A DNA stretch of 64,000 bases from Rasiella rasia (GCF_011044175.1 NZ_CP049057.1:3324966-3388965), one strand, 5' to 3'; positions 1 to 9,653 are shown, counted from the stretch's first letter. The notes: generated from the sequence alone by a model not told the origin. Numbers and translations: made by a program.

Positions 1-2249
1 TTCATGAGGTTATGATTGATAAGGCGATGATGGGCTGGAAAGAATACGAACTGGAATTACTGCGTGATAATAATGACAACGTGGTTATTATTTGTACTAT
101 CGAAAATATGGACCCCATGGGGATTCATACGGGAGATTCTATCACAGTTGCACCAGCAATGACCTTGAGTGATCGTACTTTCCAACGTATGCGAGATATG
201 GCTATACATATGATGCGTAGCATTGGGGACTTTGCAGGAGGTTGTAATGTACAGTTTGCTGTAAGTCCAGATGAAAAGGAAGAAATAATTGCTATAGAAA
301 TAAACCCACGTGTTTCTCGTTCGTCTGCATTAGCCTCAAAAGCTACTGGATATCCAATCGCAAAGATTGCCGCAAAGCTGGCAATAGGTTATAACTTAAA
401 TGAGCTGGATAACCAGATAACTAAATCTACTTCGGCTTTATTCGAGCCAACTTTAGATTATGTTATTGTAAAAATACCAAGATGGAACTTTGATAAGTTT
501 GAGGGCTCAGACAGAACGTTAGGCTTACAGATGAAAGCAGTAGGTGAGGTGATGGGTATTGGGCGCTCATTTCAAGAAGCCCTGCACAAAGCCACACAAT
601 CGTTAGAAATTAAAAGAAACGGTCTTGGTGCAGATGGTAAAAGTTATACCAACTACGATCAAATCATTGACAAACTAACCAACGCAAGTTGGGATCGTGT
701 GTTTGTAATTTATGACGCCATACAATTAGGTATACCATTAAGTCGTATCCACGAAATCACCAAAATTGATATGTGGTTCTTGCGTCAATACGAAGAGCTT
801 TACCTTTTAGAAAAAGAAATTTCAAGTTTTACCTTAGATACGCTTCCTAGAGAACTCTTACTTGAAGCAAAACAAAAAGGCTACGGAGATCGTCAAATCG
901 CACACATGCTAAAATGTTTAGAAAGTGAAGTATACAGAAAGCGTGAAGAACTTAATATACAGCGTGTTTATAAGCTGGTAGATACTTGTGCGGCAGAATT
1001 TAAAGCTGAAACTCCCTACTATTACTCAACGTTTGAAAATGAAGTTGAAACAGCGGACGGAAATCGCTTTGTTGAAAACGATAGTATCGTTACCGAAAAG
1101 AAGAAAATTATTGTTTTAGGTTCTGGACCAAATCGTATTGGCCAAGGAATTGAATTTGATTACTGTTGTGTGCACGGAGTGCTAGCAGCTGCAGAATGTG
1201 GCTACGAAACCATCATGATTAATTGTAACCCTGAAACTGTTTCTACCGATTTTGATGTGGCAGACAAGTTATACTTTGAACCTGTTTTCTGGGAGCACAT
1301 TTACGATATTATTCGTCACGAAAAGCCAGAAGGTGTGATTGTTCAATTAGGTGGACAAACTGCATTAAAACTTGCTGAGAAACTAGAGCGCTATGGAATC
1401 AAAATCATGGGTACAAGTTTTGAAGCTCTTGATTTGGCCGAAGATAGAGGAAGTTTTTCTTCAATACTCAAAGAAAACAACATTCCCTATCCAGAATTTG
1501 GTGTTGCAGAAACAACCGAAGAAGCTCTTCAATTGGCAGACGAGCTAGACTTTCCATTGCTTATTAGACCTTCATACGTGTTGGGTGGACAAGGCATGAA
1601 AATTGTAATCAATAAAAAAGAACTTGAGGAGCATGTGGTAGATTTACTTCGGAAAATTCCGAATAACAAACTCTTGTTAGACCATTATCTAGATGGCGCC
1701 ATAGAAGCCGAAGCAGATGCTATTTGCGACGGTGAAAATGTTTACATAATTGGTATCATGGAACATATTGAGCCATGTGGTGTGCACTCTGGAGATAGTA
1801 ATGCTACACTACCACCATTTAATCTTGGAGATTTAGTCCTTCAGCAAATAAAAGATCATACTAAGAATATCGCGCTTGCATTAAATACCGTTGGTCTAAT
1901 TAATGTACAATTTGCTATTAAAGATGATAAGGTTTATATCATTGAAGCTAATCCTAGAGCTTCTAGAACCGTTCCTTTTATTGCAAAAGCGTATAAAGAG
2001 CCTTACGTAAATTATGCAACTAAGGTAATGTTGGGAGAAAAGAAGGTAATCGATTTCGATTTCAACCCACAACTTAAAGGGTACGCTATTAAACAGCCGG
2101 TCTTTAGCTTTAATAAATTCCCGAATGTGAATAAGCAATTAGGACCTGAAATGAAAAGTACCGGAGAGAGTATTCTATTTATAGATAGTCTTAAAGACGA
2201 TGAATTTTACGAGCTTTACTCAAGAAGAAAAATGTATCTGAGCAAATAA
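1..2249 (+). CDS. carB: Carbamoyl-phosphate synthase large subunit, 5' truncated by window edge
   Basis: This is the large, ammonia-using subunit of carbamoyl-phosphate synthase, which makes carbamoyl phosphate for pyrimidines and arginine. The frame is open from base 3, and about 205 N-terminal residues lie outside the window by comparison with E. coli CarB. What is visible is the rest of the first ATP-grasp half ([12 protein letters not shown]), the oligomerisation region, and the second half starting at [20 protein letters not shown] and including [18 protein letters not shown]. The protein stops about 25 residues after [11 protein letters not shown]. coli CarB continues there into an MGS-like allosteric domain of about 130 residues, so that domain is absent. 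A bidirectional terminator follows. Identification is certain. Confidence 0.98.
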   Translation, partial: HEVMIDKAMMGWKEYELELLRDNNDNVVIICTIENMDPMGIHTGDSITVAPAMTLSDRTFQRMRDMAIHMMRSIGDFAGGCNVQFAVSPDEKEEIIAIEINPRVSRSSALASKATGYPIAKIAAKLAIGYNLNELDNQITKSTSALFEPTLDYVIVKIPRWNFDKFEGSDRTLGLQMKAVGEVMGIGRSFQEALHKATQSLEIKRNGLGADGKSYTNYDQIIDKLTNASWDRVFVIYDAIQLGIPLSRIHEITKIDMWFLRQYEELYLLEKEISSFTLDTLPRELLLEAKQKGYGDRQIAHMLKCLESEVYRKREELNIQRVYKLVDTCAAEFKAETPYYYSTFENEVETADGNRFVENDSIVTEKKKIIVLGSGPNRIGQGIEFDYCCVHGVLAAAECGYETIMINCNPETVSTDFDVADKLYFEPVFWEHIYDIIRHEKPEGVIVQLGGQTALKLAEKLERYGIKIMGTSFEALDLAEDRGSFSSILKENNIPYPEFGVAETTEEALQLADELDFPLLIRPSYVLGGQGMKIVINKKELEEHVVDLLRKIPNNKLLLDHYLDGAIEAEADAICDGENVYIIGIMEHIEPCGVHSGDSNATLPPFNLGDLVLQQIKDHTKNIALALNTVGLINVQFAIKDDKVYIIEANPRASRTVPFIAKAYKEPYVNYATKVMLGEKKVIDFDFNPQLKGYAIKQPVFSFNKFPNVNKQLGPEMKSTGESILFIDSLKDDEFYELYSRRKMYLSK

Positions 2250-2269
2250 AATTTCAGTAGTAAAAATAG

Positions 2270-2301
2270 AAGCCCTGGTCGATTTAAGATTAGGGCTTTT
2301 T
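2270..2301. terminator. Bidirectional intrinsic terminator between carB and the converging membrane-protein gene
   Basis: The inverted repeat AAGCCCT / AGGGCTT is flanked by an A-run on the left and a T-run on the right, so it can end transcripts from either side. It lies between two converging genes. Confidence 0.75.
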
Positions 2302-2665
2302 ACTTATTAAAGAACGGTGAAGGTTCTTCTTCTACAGAATTAATAAAGTATTTAGTATCTCCCCAGAAAAAGAAAGTGCTGTAACGCTCTACGTAGCCTA
2401 CTTTTACATAACGCCCTTGTAATTCGTTCATTTTATCAATTACTTCTTCTTCGTTGTCTAATACTGAAAATTGAAAAATTTGAGCTCCGCTAATACCTTG
2501 GCTAATTTCTCCTTCCCAAGTTTTAAAAACCACACCTTTATTGCTAAATTTAATAAGTTCCCCAGCACGAGTACCTTCACTATAAGGAACATAATACACA
2601 AAGGCAAAATATAGTAAATAGATTGCCAGCAAGCTTCCAAGGATAATAAAGAGAATTTTTTTCAT
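2300..2665 (-). CDS. Small membrane-anchored hypothetical protein
   Basis: This 121-residue protein has one N-terminal hydrophobic segment (about residues 3-25, MKKILFIILGSLL...) followed by a hydrophilic domain with YSEGTRAGELIKFSNKG and a later GRYVKVGYVERYS. From memory this is a small flavobacterial family often mislabelled 6-phosphogluconate dehydrogenase in databases; no dehydrogenase motif is present. It is probably anchored in the inner membrane with the domain outside. It is the last gene of a minus-strand run after rmuC and the 75-residue gene. Function is unknown. Confidence 0.8.
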   Translation of the reverse strand: MKKILFIILGSLLAIYLLYFAFVYYVPYSEGTRAGELIKFSNKGVVFKTWEGEISQGISGAQIFQFSVLDNEEEVIDKMNELQGRYVKVGYVERYSTFFFWGDTKYFINSVEEEPSPFFNK

Positions 2666-2694
2666 AAAATTAAGCCCAAGATGTTGGACGATGT

Positions 2695-2922
2695 TTAATT
2701 ATAATCTTCAAAATTAGTATCTCTAATTTTAATATATGTTACAATGCAACAAGCAATTCCAATGAATAGAACAAATCCGCCTATGTACGGTAATGCTTCC
2801 GCCAAATTTTTTGAATTTTTTGATACTTCTAGCTCTGCAGAAATCATTACTAAACCACATATTACCGTGGCAAGGCTATATATGGCATAGCATAAAAGAT
2901 CTAGTTTAATCAAAATTTTCAT
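2695..2922 (-). CDS. Small two-helix membrane protein, unknown
   Basis: This 75-residue ORF has two hydrophobic segments (about 9-28 and 48-66) and a charged C-terminal tail (RDTNFEDYN). Its ATG lies inside the end of rmuC with a 17-base overlap, which suggests translational coupling. The next gene on the same strand starts 29 bases further on. I recognise no family. The overlap and membrane-protein composition support a real gene, but its length keeps confidence moderate. Confidence 0.6.
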   Translation of the reverse strand: MKILIKLDLLCYAIYSLATVICGLVMISAELEVSKNSKNLAEALPYIGGFVLFIGIACCIVTYIKIRDTNFEDYN

Positions 2923-4237
2923 CTTCTTCGGCTCGTTTTATTATTTTTTCGGGTAGTGACTTCTTAGCCTTGGCTCCCATCTTTTTTAATTTTTCTACAC
3001 TGGTAATAAGATTTCCTCTTCCTTCAAATAATTTATTCATGGCAGCTGCGTAATCACCTTTAGCATCATCTAGCTTTTTACCAACTCCCGTTAGATCTTT
3101 TATTAAGCCTTCAAACTTATCGTACAATGCGCCTGCTTGCCTAGAAATTTCGATAGCGTTACGCTGTTGTTTCTCGTTGGTCCACATGGTATCTATGGTA
3201 CGTAATGTAGCTAGTAGTGTAGAAGGTGTTACTATAATTATATTTTGTTCAAAAGCTTTATTGTAAATGGTGTTGTCTTTATTAATAGCAATGGCGAAGG
3301 CAGGTTCAATAGGTACAAAAAGCAGTACAAAATCTGGGCTTTCCATTTCGTAGAGGTCTTGGTAATTTTTACTACTAAGCTGATCTACATGGCGTTTTAG
3401 GCTAATAAGATGCTCTTTCAGTGCTTGGTCTCTTAGCACTTCATCTTCTTCGTTTACGTAACGTTCATAAGCAACTAGCGATACTTTACTATCTATCACC
3501 ATTCGCTTATTATCTGGAAGATGTATTACTACATCGGGTAGTACTCGTTTGCCTTCAGCGGTGGTAAAACTATTCTGAACGAAGTATTCTCTATCTTTTT
3601 CGAGTCCGCTTTTTTCTAAAACTTTCTCTAACACTAATTCTCCCCAATTTCCTTGTATTTTAGAATCACCTTTTAAAGCCTTCGTTAAATTAGTTGCTTC
3701 TATAGACATCTGCTCATTGAGTTCTTTTAGGCCAATTATTTGTTGGCGTAACATGGCATGCCTGTCTATACTTTCTTTATGGGTATCGTCTACTTTTTTC
3801 TCAAACTTCTCAATTTTTTCCTGAAGTGGTTTCAGAATAATATCGATATTATCTTTGTTTTGCTTTGTGAATTTGCTTGATTTTTCATCTAGAATTTTAT
3901 TTGCAAGATTCTCAAACTCTTTCGTAAACTTTTCTTGTAGCTTTTCTACCTCGGCTTTTTGTTCTCTGTTTTTCTGTTCTAGATTGTCAAATTCTGCATT
4001 TCGGCGCACTAATTCTTTGTCGAGTACATCTTTTTCCTTCCTAATTATTTCACGTTCATTAAGCGCCGTAGTAAACCGCTCTTCTAACTTTTCTTGCTGA
4101 AAAATAGACTGCTGTAACCGCTCTTCTAGCTTTCCTGTTTCGTTTTTCATTTTTAAGCGCGCAAAGAGATTACCTATAAAGGCACCAACGAGCACACATA
4201 TTGCTGCAAGGAGTAGAAATAGAAATGTTTCGTTCAA
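2906..4237 (-). CDS. rmuC: DNA recombination protein RmuC
   Basis: This 443-residue protein has the RmuC family layout. There is an N-terminal membrane segment (about 4-26), a long charged coiled coil (about 28-160), and then the nuclease-like RmuC domain. That domain contains WGELVLEKVLEKSGLEKDRE and LPDVVIHLPDNKRMVIDSKVS, the latter resembling a PD-(D/E)XK core. RmuC limits inversions at short inverted repeats in E. coli and has more recently been linked to anti-phage defence. It heads a minus-strand run with two small membrane proteins. There is no obvious partner nuclease nearby. Confidence 0.93.
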   Translation of the reverse strand: MNETFLFLLLAAICVLVGAFIGNLFARLKMKNETGKLEERLQQSIFQQEKLEERFTTALNEREIIRKEKDVLDKELVRRNAEFDNLEQKNREQKAEVEKLQEKFTKEFENLANKILDEKSSKFTKQNKDNIDIILKPLQEKIEKFEKKVDDTHKESIDRHAMLRQQIIGLKELNEQMSIEATNLTKALKGDSKIQGNWGELVLEKVLEKSGLEKDREYFVQNSFTTAEGKRVLPDVVIHLPDNKRMVIDSKVSLVAYERYVNEEDEVLRDQALKEHLISLKRHVDQLSSKNYQDLYEMESPDFVLLFVPIEPAFAIAINKDNTIYNKAFEQNIIIVTPSTLLATLRTIDTMWTNEKQQRNAIEISRQAGALYDKFEGLIKDLTGVGKKLDDAKGDYAAAMNKLFEGRGNLITSVEKLKKMGAKAKKSLPEKIIKRAEEDENFD

Positions 4238-4355
4238 GATAATAGTGGTATCTAAGTTGATAAATGTGCTATTTGAATAGCGACCTAATTGATGATACTA
4301 AGGTATTGAGAATTTGTTTTAATCTAAATGAAATATTCAATTTTCGACAGAATTG

Positions 4356-5150
4356 TTAATTCTTTATTGAAAATCGTCCAGTCTTACTATCAAAAGCAAT
4401 GGTATCTTCAGGAAATAGCGTGTTAAATGCGCCAGCTTCTATGAGTTTACAAGGGGTATCTATGATGACCACATCTTCCTGCATTACAAGCATGGTGTCA
4501 CTAAGTTGTATGGCTAAATCTATTTCGTGCGTGGAAAATAAAATTGTTTTACCTAGCTGTTTTGTTAGTTGCTTCAACAATTTTAAAACATAAGCTCTAT
4601 GGTACAAATCTAGATGTGTAGTGGGTTCGTCTAAAATTATCAAAGGTGTATCTTGTGCCAACGCTCTGGCAATAGCCGCTCTTTGTAACTGCCCGTCGCT
4701 TAGTTCAAAACATTTCTTCTGGGCTAAAGACGCCGTGTCTGTAATGGTCATGGCGTGCTTTATTTTTTCAGTATCTTTTTCAGATAAGGAACCCATCCAA
4801 TTGGTATGTGGTTGTCTTCCTAATGTCACCAATTCTGCAACGGTTAGGTTTTTTGAAGCAGGGGCTTCGGTTAGCACAACACTTAATTGTGTTGCAAGTT
4901 GCAGTGCTGTTTTTTCTGAAATAGCCTCACCATTAATATATACGTTTCCAGATAAAATGGGTTGCATTCCGGCAAGACTACGAAGCAATGTAGATTTTCC
5001 TACGCCATTGGCACCTACCAAACCAACTAGTTGTCCAGCTGGCAACTGAAAGCTAATTTTTTTGGCAATAGTTGTATGATTTCTTTTGCTGAAATATCCT
5101 ACCGAAAGATTTCGTGCCTCTAACATGATATGTTTTCCTTTGGCTGCCAT
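4356..5150 (-). CDS. btuD: Corrinoid/iron-type ABC transporter ATPase (BtuD-like)
   Basis: This is the ATPase subunit of a FecCD-type importer, 264 residues. Walker A is GANGVGKST (46-54), the signature LSDGQ is at 150-154, Walker B is LIILDEP (about 170-176), and a switch His sits in FSTHEID. Its ATG overlaps the permease stop by one base (TAATG), so start and operon order are clear. ATPases of B12, haem and siderophore importers look alike; B12 is inferred from the divergent riboswitch-controlled receptor. No gene follows it in the operon. Confidence 0.85.
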   Translation of the reverse strand: MAAKGKHIMLEARNLSVGYFSKRNHTTIAKKISFQLPAGQLVGLVGANGVGKSTLLRSLAGMQPILSGNVYINGEAISEKTALQLATQLSVVLTEAPASKNLTVAELVTLGRQPHTNWMGSLSEKDTEKIKHAMTITDTASLAQKKCFELSDGQLQRAAIARALAQDTPLIILDEPTTHLDLYHRAYVLKLLKQLTKQLGKTILFSTHEIDLAIQLSDTMLVMQEDVVIIDTPCKLIEAGAFNTLFPEDTIAFDSKTGRFSIKN

Positions 5151-6181
5151 TAGAACAATAGTTTTCGTTTACGTACCAGTAACCAAATAACAACCGGTGC
5201 TCCTAATAACGAAGTTATCGCATTAATTGGTAAGGTGTATTCACTATACGGGAGTTGCGCAACAGTATCACACAACAGCATTAAAATACTTCCACAGAGC
5301 ATTACAGCGGGCAGCAATACAAAATGATTAGAGGTTTTAAAAAATTGTCTTGTAATATGTGGTACTGCCAAACCAACAAAAGCAATGGGGCCTACAAATG
5401 CAGTTATACCACCGGCTAAAAGACTTGTAGCAAGAATTATAAAAATGGTAGTTCGTTTCATGCGTACCCCCATACTTTTGGCGTAGTTTTCTCCTAAGAG
5501 CAATGCGTTTAATGATTTACCGCTAGCAAACGCCATTAAAATACCTAAAAGGCAAATAGCTGTCAAAATACCAACCCCGCTCCACGTTTGGTTTCCCAAA
5601 CTTCCAAAGCTCCAGAAAATATATTGCTGTAATTTTTCAGCATTGGTAAAATATGATAAAACTGAGACTACCGCTGCTGTAACGCTTCCAAACATAAGAC
5701 CAATAATTAGTATGGCCATGGTATCTTTTATTTTTAGGGTAACGGTGAGTACTGCCAACAGCACTAGAAAGCTACCTAGTGCAGAAGCTAAAACTAAACT
5801 CCATTGGCTCATAAGTGCTCCTCCAACAAAGCCAGTTAAAGAACCTGCCCCTAATATCAAAATAGCTACACCAAGACTTGCGCCACTGCTTAAGCCAAGA
5901 ACAAAGGGACCTGCCAACGGATTCCGGAAAAGGGTTTGCATGAGTAACCCAGCGATTGCCAAGCCACTACCCGTAAGAACCGCGGTAAATGCTTTAGGCA
6001 TTCTATAGTCGAGTAGAATAAAGTGCCATGTTTCTTTAGTGGTGTCACCCCCAAATAGCGTTGCTATTATTTCTTTAAAAGGGATGCTAACAGAACCTAG
6101 ACTAATATTTACGAGAAACGATATAATGAGAAGTGCAAGAAGCATCCAAAAATAAGCGGTATGACTTCGTTTTAGGCTCAT
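5150..6181 (-). CDS. btuC: Corrinoid/iron-type ABC transporter permease (BtuC-like, FecCD family)
   Basis: This 343-residue protein is strongly hydrophobic with about ten predicted membrane helices and carries the FecCD family stretch GPIAFVGLAVPHITRQF. It would form the inner-membrane channel that receives substrate from the upstream lipoprotein. It overlaps both neighbours by one base in TAATG stop-start junctions, giving a tightly coupled three-gene unit. Cobalamin as substrate is inferred from context, not from the permease sequence itself. Confidence 0.87.
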   Translation of the reverse strand: MSLKRSHTAYFWMLLALLIISFLVNISLGSVSIPFKEIIATLFGGDTTKETWHFILLDYRMPKAFTAVLTGSGLAIAGLLMQTLFRNPLAGPFVLGLSSGASLGVAILILGAGSLTGFVGGALMSQWSLVLASALGSFLVLLAVLTVTLKIKDTMAILIIGLMFGSVTAAVVSVLSYFTNAEKLQQYIFWSFGSLGNQTWSGVGILTAICLLGILMAFASGKSLNALLLGENYAKSMGVRMKRTTIFIILATSLLAGGITAFVGPIAFVGLAVPHITRQFFKTSNHFVLLPAVMLCGSILMLLCDTVAQLPYSEYTLPINAITSLLGAPVVIWLLVRKRKLLF

Positions 6182-7353
6182 TACTCAATTTTCGAAAAGA
6201 AGTAAAGATCATGGGTGGGCATTAGTTCGGGGTGTAATATTTTTACCATATCCTTGAGAACCAAATCGGGTCTGTTAGGACCTTCTTCATAGTAAATAAC
6301 GCCACCTGTAGCGCCTTTTTTTGTTGTAAAATTATATATGTTATTGTTTATAAACGCGTCAAATTCTGAATACACACTATGGGCTTCTGTCATTTGCTGC
6401 TGACTTGTAAACTGCCCTGGACTAATCCAAAAATCGGCAGACTTACCTTTCTCCAATACAGATTCAACGTTTAACGAAAGACTACCCGTTCCTTCGCTGT
6501 CTTTCCAGAGATAATTGCCATTTGCGTCATTAATAAATTGAGCTGCCCAACTATCTCCTTGTGGTAAGTGCCAAACATCTTTATACATTGCACCGCTAAG
6601 CACTGTGGGTTTTGTTTTAGCAGTAGTTGCAATTGCTTTGGCCGCTATATAATCTATTCTTATTCGCTCAAAGATGCTATCTGCTGTTTTTTCTTTGCCT
6701 AGTAGCGCTCCAAAAAATTTAATCCATTCTGCCTTACCTAAGGGCGTTGTTTCGGTCCAATCTGCATTGTACAGTACTGGTATGCCTGTTTTTTCAATTG
6801 TTGCTACCGTTTTATTGTCGCCATCTACAGCAAAGGTTATTACCGCATCGGGATTAAGATCGATCAAAACTTCAGTATTGATGCTTTCATTTTTACCTAA
6901 TTCTGTAATGGCGCCATCTTCAATTCTTTTTCGTGTTTCCTTAGAAGAGATATATTCAAGATTCGGAAATCCAACCAAGCGATTGGCTTCTCCTAACAAC
7001 TCTAAGGCCGGAATATGAGTAGTAGAGGTTACTACAATCGACTTAAGCGGCACTTCAATTACGCCATCAAAGGCTTCTTTGTTTCGAATAAGCGAGGCAT
7101 CTTTTACCAAAGCAAAGTTATATTCTTTGTCTGATCCTGGCCACGGATTGGTAATCACCAGCTTTTTATAGCCTTTGTAGGTATGTACTTTAAACCCTTT
7201 GGCGTGATTAACATCTGTTAGAAAGACTTCGGGAGTAGCTTCTTGTGCTACTTTCGGGTTAGCGTCTTTTATGATTTCTAGCTCATTTTCTTTTTTAGAG
7301 TTACACCCAAAAAGAAGACAGCTAAGTGTTAGAAGTAGTAGGTAATTTTTCAT
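6181..7353 (-). CDS. btuF: Substrate-binding lipoprotein of the corrinoid/iron-type importer (BtuF-like)
   Basis: This is a 390-residue periplasmic binding protein (Peripla_BP_2 type) with a lipoprotein signal: MKNYLLLLTLSCLLFGC, lipobox cysteine at 17. Family features include VVTSTTHIPALELLGEANRLVGFPN and DLNPDAVITFA. I chose the ATG at 7353 over a GTG at 7368 because it begins the signal peptide directly and the GTG lies inside a -7 promoter element. It leads the btuFCD operon. The riboswitch nearby is on the other strand and does not precede this gene. Haem or siderophore binding is the alternative. Confidence 0.85.
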   Translation of the reverse strand: MKNYLLLLTLSCLLFGCNSKKENELEIIKDANPKVAQEATPEVFLTDVNHAKGFKVHTYKGYKKLVITNPWPGSDKEYNFALVKDASLIRNKEAFDGVIEVPLKSIVVTSTTHIPALELLGEANRLVGFPNLEYISSKETRKRIEDGAITELGKNESINTEVLIDLNPDAVITFAVDGDNKTVATIEKTGIPVLYNADWTETTPLGKAEWIKFFGALLGKEKTADSIFERIRIDYIAAKAIATTAKTKPTVLSGAMYKDVWHLPQGDSWAAQFINDANGNYLWKDSEGTGSLSLNVESVLEKGKSADFWISPGQFTSQQQMTEAHSVYSEFDAFINNNIYNFTTKKGATGGVIYYEEGPNRPDLVLKDMVKILHPELMPTHDLYFFSKIE

Positions 7354-7356
7354 GCT

Positions 7357-7364
7357 CAAAAATA
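7357..7364 (-). promoter_or_regulatory. -7 promoter element of btuFCD, placed for a leaderless mRNA
   Basis: On the minus strand the sequence reads TATTTTTG AGC ATG, matching TAnnTTTG. If transcription begins about four bases after the G, the first base is the A of the start codon. I found no clear TTG at -33. Confidence 0.45.
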
Positions 7365-7379
7365 ACACTATTTATATTG

Positions 7380-7409
7380 TTGGTAAAAAAAGTAAAAGCA
7401 GTATTTTCG
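7380..7409 (+). promoter_or_regulatory. Promoter of the riboswitch-btuB transcript
   Basis: A TTG at 7380-7382 lies 19 bases before TATTTTCG (7402-7409), a near match to TTG-N19-TAnnTTTG. Transcription would start about 7413, just ahead of the aptamer. Confidence 0.6.
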
Positions 7410-7417
7410 CCTCGAAT

Positions 7418-7595
7418 TTTGGTGAAGAATCTGCTAAGTAGCATTTTCTTCTTAAAAGGGAATTCGGTGAAAAACCGAAGCTGTTCCCGCAACTGTAAGT
7501 CGGTTCGCCTATGGCGGATTGTGTTTCTTCAATACCACTGTGCGCTTAGCGTATGGGAAGGTGCCACAAAAGACAAGCCAGGAGACCTGCCATAA
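7418..7595 (+). ncRNA. Cobalamin (B12) riboswitch
   Basis: The conserved core of the adenosylcobalamin aptamer is readable in order: AAAAGGGAA, CGGTGAAAAACCG, GCTGTTCCCGCAACTGTAAG, CCACTG, TGGGAAGG, and the B12 box AGCCAGGAGACCTGCC at 7576-7591. A variable arm (about 7500-7533) sits between the CTGTAA segment and CCACTG. It lies on the same strand as the TonB-dependent receptor, about 120 bases before its start. Riboswitches of this class repress their gene when cobalamin is plentiful. It does not lie upstream of btuFCD. Confidence 0.95.
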
Positions 7596-7656
7596 ATTCT
7601 AACTATTATCAACCCTTCGGGATAAAGGAACGATGCAAAATAGCCAGTTAGCTCTT

Positions 7657-7684
7657 AATGTAGAGATAACAACTGTTCTACATT
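7657..7684 (+). promoter_or_regulatory. Leader hairpin between riboswitch and btuB start
   Basis: The 8-bp perfect inverted repeat AATGTAGA / TCTACATT has a 12-base loop and ends 27 bases before the btuB ATG. No T-run follows, so it is not a terminator. It may be part of the expression platform, for example a translation-control hairpin. A smaller CCC-TTC-GGG hairpin sits at about 7613-7622, directly after the aptamer. Confidence 0.45.
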
Positions 7685-7711
7685 GTACATGGTCTCGTGT
7701 AACATTTAAAC

Positions 7712-9637
7712 ATGAAAAAATTAGTATTTATGGGCTGTGCGCTCTTGGCATTAACGGCCACAGCACAACAAACGGAGCTGTTAGACACCGTTACTTTAGA
7801 CACAAAAACACCGTTAGCCACAAAGAATAGCGGAAAAGTTATCACCAAAATTTCAAGCCAACAACTTGCCGCCCGGCCAGGAGCATCTGTAGCAGATGTA
7901 CTAAACGAAGTAGCCGGAATTGAAATAAATGGAGCTAGAAGTAACGACGGACAGAATTTGGCGTATTACGTTCGAGGTGGAAGAAACAGACAGGTTGTTA
8001 TTTTGGTAGACGGAGTTCAATTAAACGATCCCTCACAAATTGCAAACGATTATGATCTTCGGCTACTTGCTACTTCGGCAATAGAAGAAATTGAAATTTT
8101 AAAGGGTGCGAGTAGTGTGTTGTATGGCTCTGGAGCGGCAACGGCCGTAATTAGTATTACTACGAAGAAAACGTCAGACAAGGAAATTTCCGCAGTTTTT
8201 ACGTCAACTTTAGGCAGCAATAGCCCTACAGAAATCGATTTTAAGGATGACAAAACATTTGAAACATTTACTAACAATGTACACATAAGTGGTACAACTA
8301 ACCGCTTTTTTTACAACGCAAATTTTAGCAATAGATACACCAATGGCCTATCTGCAGTAGCTGCCCCTGAAGATAGTTCACCCTTCGAAAGTGATGTGTT
8401 TGACCGTTTTAACACTCGACTTAATTTAGGCTACAAAATTACAGACAGCATTATTGTTAGCCAGTTTGTGGCAATAGATAAGTTTAAAGCTGGCTTTGAC
8501 AACTTCGACTTTACAGATGCGGCAAACCAAAGTATCACAGAACAGATAAAAACGGGTGGTCATTTTGAGTGGAAGTACAAAAATGGATCGTATGTGTTTA
8601 ATGACAGTTTTCAATGGATAGATCGAGAAATTATGTCTGACTTTCCTTCAAAATTTGAATCGAAAAGTTATAGTCTTGACACCTATTTGAATTACAGGTT
8701 TTCTAAAAAGTTTCAAGCGGTTGTTGGGCTAAATGTAAACTTGAGTGAATTTTCGTCATTTACGATTCCATTTGGTGAGACGAGCTTTAATGAAGACGTG
8801 AATAGTGATTTAGCTAACTTTGACATTATCGACCCATACGTAAATGTAGTCTATGTTTCAGATTTTGGATTGAACCTGAACGCTGGGGTTCGCGCAAATA
8901 TTCATAGCGTATACGACACGCACTTTGTATATCATGTGAATCCGTCGTACTCTTTTAACTTCGGAAATAATACGCTAAAGGTTTTGGGTTCGTATAGCAC
9001 AGCATACATCACACCTTCATTGTTTCAACTCTATGACCCCAATTATGGAAATGAACTGCTAACACCTGAAGAAAACACTACTATTGAAGGAGGCTTAGTA
9101 TTTTCTACGGAAGGGAATTTCCGCGTAAGCGCAGTATATTTTAATAGAAACGAAGATAATTTTGTTGACTTCATTAATGTAGATCCAGATTTGTTCCTTT
9201 TTCAATATCAGAATAGCACCGAAACTTTTGAAAGTAGTGGGGTAGAGGTAGAAGTGTTTGGAAAAATTGCAAAAAACCTTACGGGGTCTGCAAATTATAC
9301 CAATACGCAGGCAGACGAACGTTTTGCATTAAGGATTCCAGAGCACAAGGCCAATGCAACACTTACCTATGTTTGGAAAAATAAAACCACTATTGGACTA
9401 AGTTACCAGTATGTTGGCGAACGAAACGACACATTTTTTAACCCAACCACCTTCGAAAGTGAGACTATTGGACTTGATAGCTTTGGGTTGTTAAATTTCA
9501 ATATTTCAGGGCAGCTAACTCAAAATGTTAAGCTATTTGCAGGTGTTTCAAACCTACTTGATACCGAGTACGAAGAAATATATCGGTTTCAAACAAGAGG
9601 AAGAAATATGCTTGTAGGCTTTGAGTTAAGTTTTTAG
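7712..9637 (+). CDS. btuB: TonB-dependent outer membrane receptor, B12-type (BtuB-like)
   Basis: This 641-residue outer-membrane receptor starts with a signal peptide (1-19, ending ATAQ). A plug domain follows (about 45-150, with RPGASVADVLNEVAGIEI and YVRGGRNRQVVILVDGVQ), then a beta-barrel ending NMLVGFELSF with a C-terminal aromatic residue. It imports substrate using TonB energy and would pass it to the divergently encoded BtuF-BtuC-BtuD. The riboswitch in its leader is the strongest evidence that the substrate is cobalamin or another corrinoid. No carboxypeptidase-like N-terminal extension is present, unlike SusC-type receptors. Confidence 0.93.
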   Translation: MKKLVFMGCALLALTATAQQTELLDTVTLDTKTPLATKNSGKVITKISSQQLAARPGASVADVLNEVAGIEINGARSNDGQNLAYYVRGGRNRQVVILVDGVQLNDPSQIANDYDLRLLATSAIEEIEILKGASSVLYGSGAATAVISITTKKTSDKEISAVFTSTLGSNSPTEIDFKDDKTFETFTNNVHISGTTNRFFYNANFSNRYTNGLSAVAAPEDSSPFESDVFDRFNTRLNLGYKITDSIIVSQFVAIDKFKAGFDNFDFTDAANQSITEQIKTGGHFEWKYKNGSYVFNDSFQWIDREIMSDFPSKFESKSYSLDTYLNYRFSKKFQAVVGLNVNLSEFSSFTIPFGETSFNEDVNSDLANFDIIDPYVNVVYVSDFGLNLNAGVRANIHSVYDTHFVYHVNPSYSFNFGNNTLKVLGSYSTAYITPSLFQLYDPNYGNELLTPEENTTIEGGLVFSTEGNFRVSAVYFNRNEDNFVDFINVDPDLFLFQYQNSTETFESSGVEVEVFGKIAKNLTGSANYTNTQADERFALRIPEHKANATLTYVWKNKTTIGLSYQYVGERNDTFFNPTTFESETIGLDSFGLLNFNISGQLTQNVKLFAGVSNLLDTEYEEIYRFQTRGRNMLVGFELSF

Positions 9638-9653
9638 AAAAAGCCAAACTAAA

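Noticed and set aside
4621..5049. A 142-residue plus-strand frame across btuD
   Set aside because: It is a shadow of the btuD coding sequence, without any recognisable motif.
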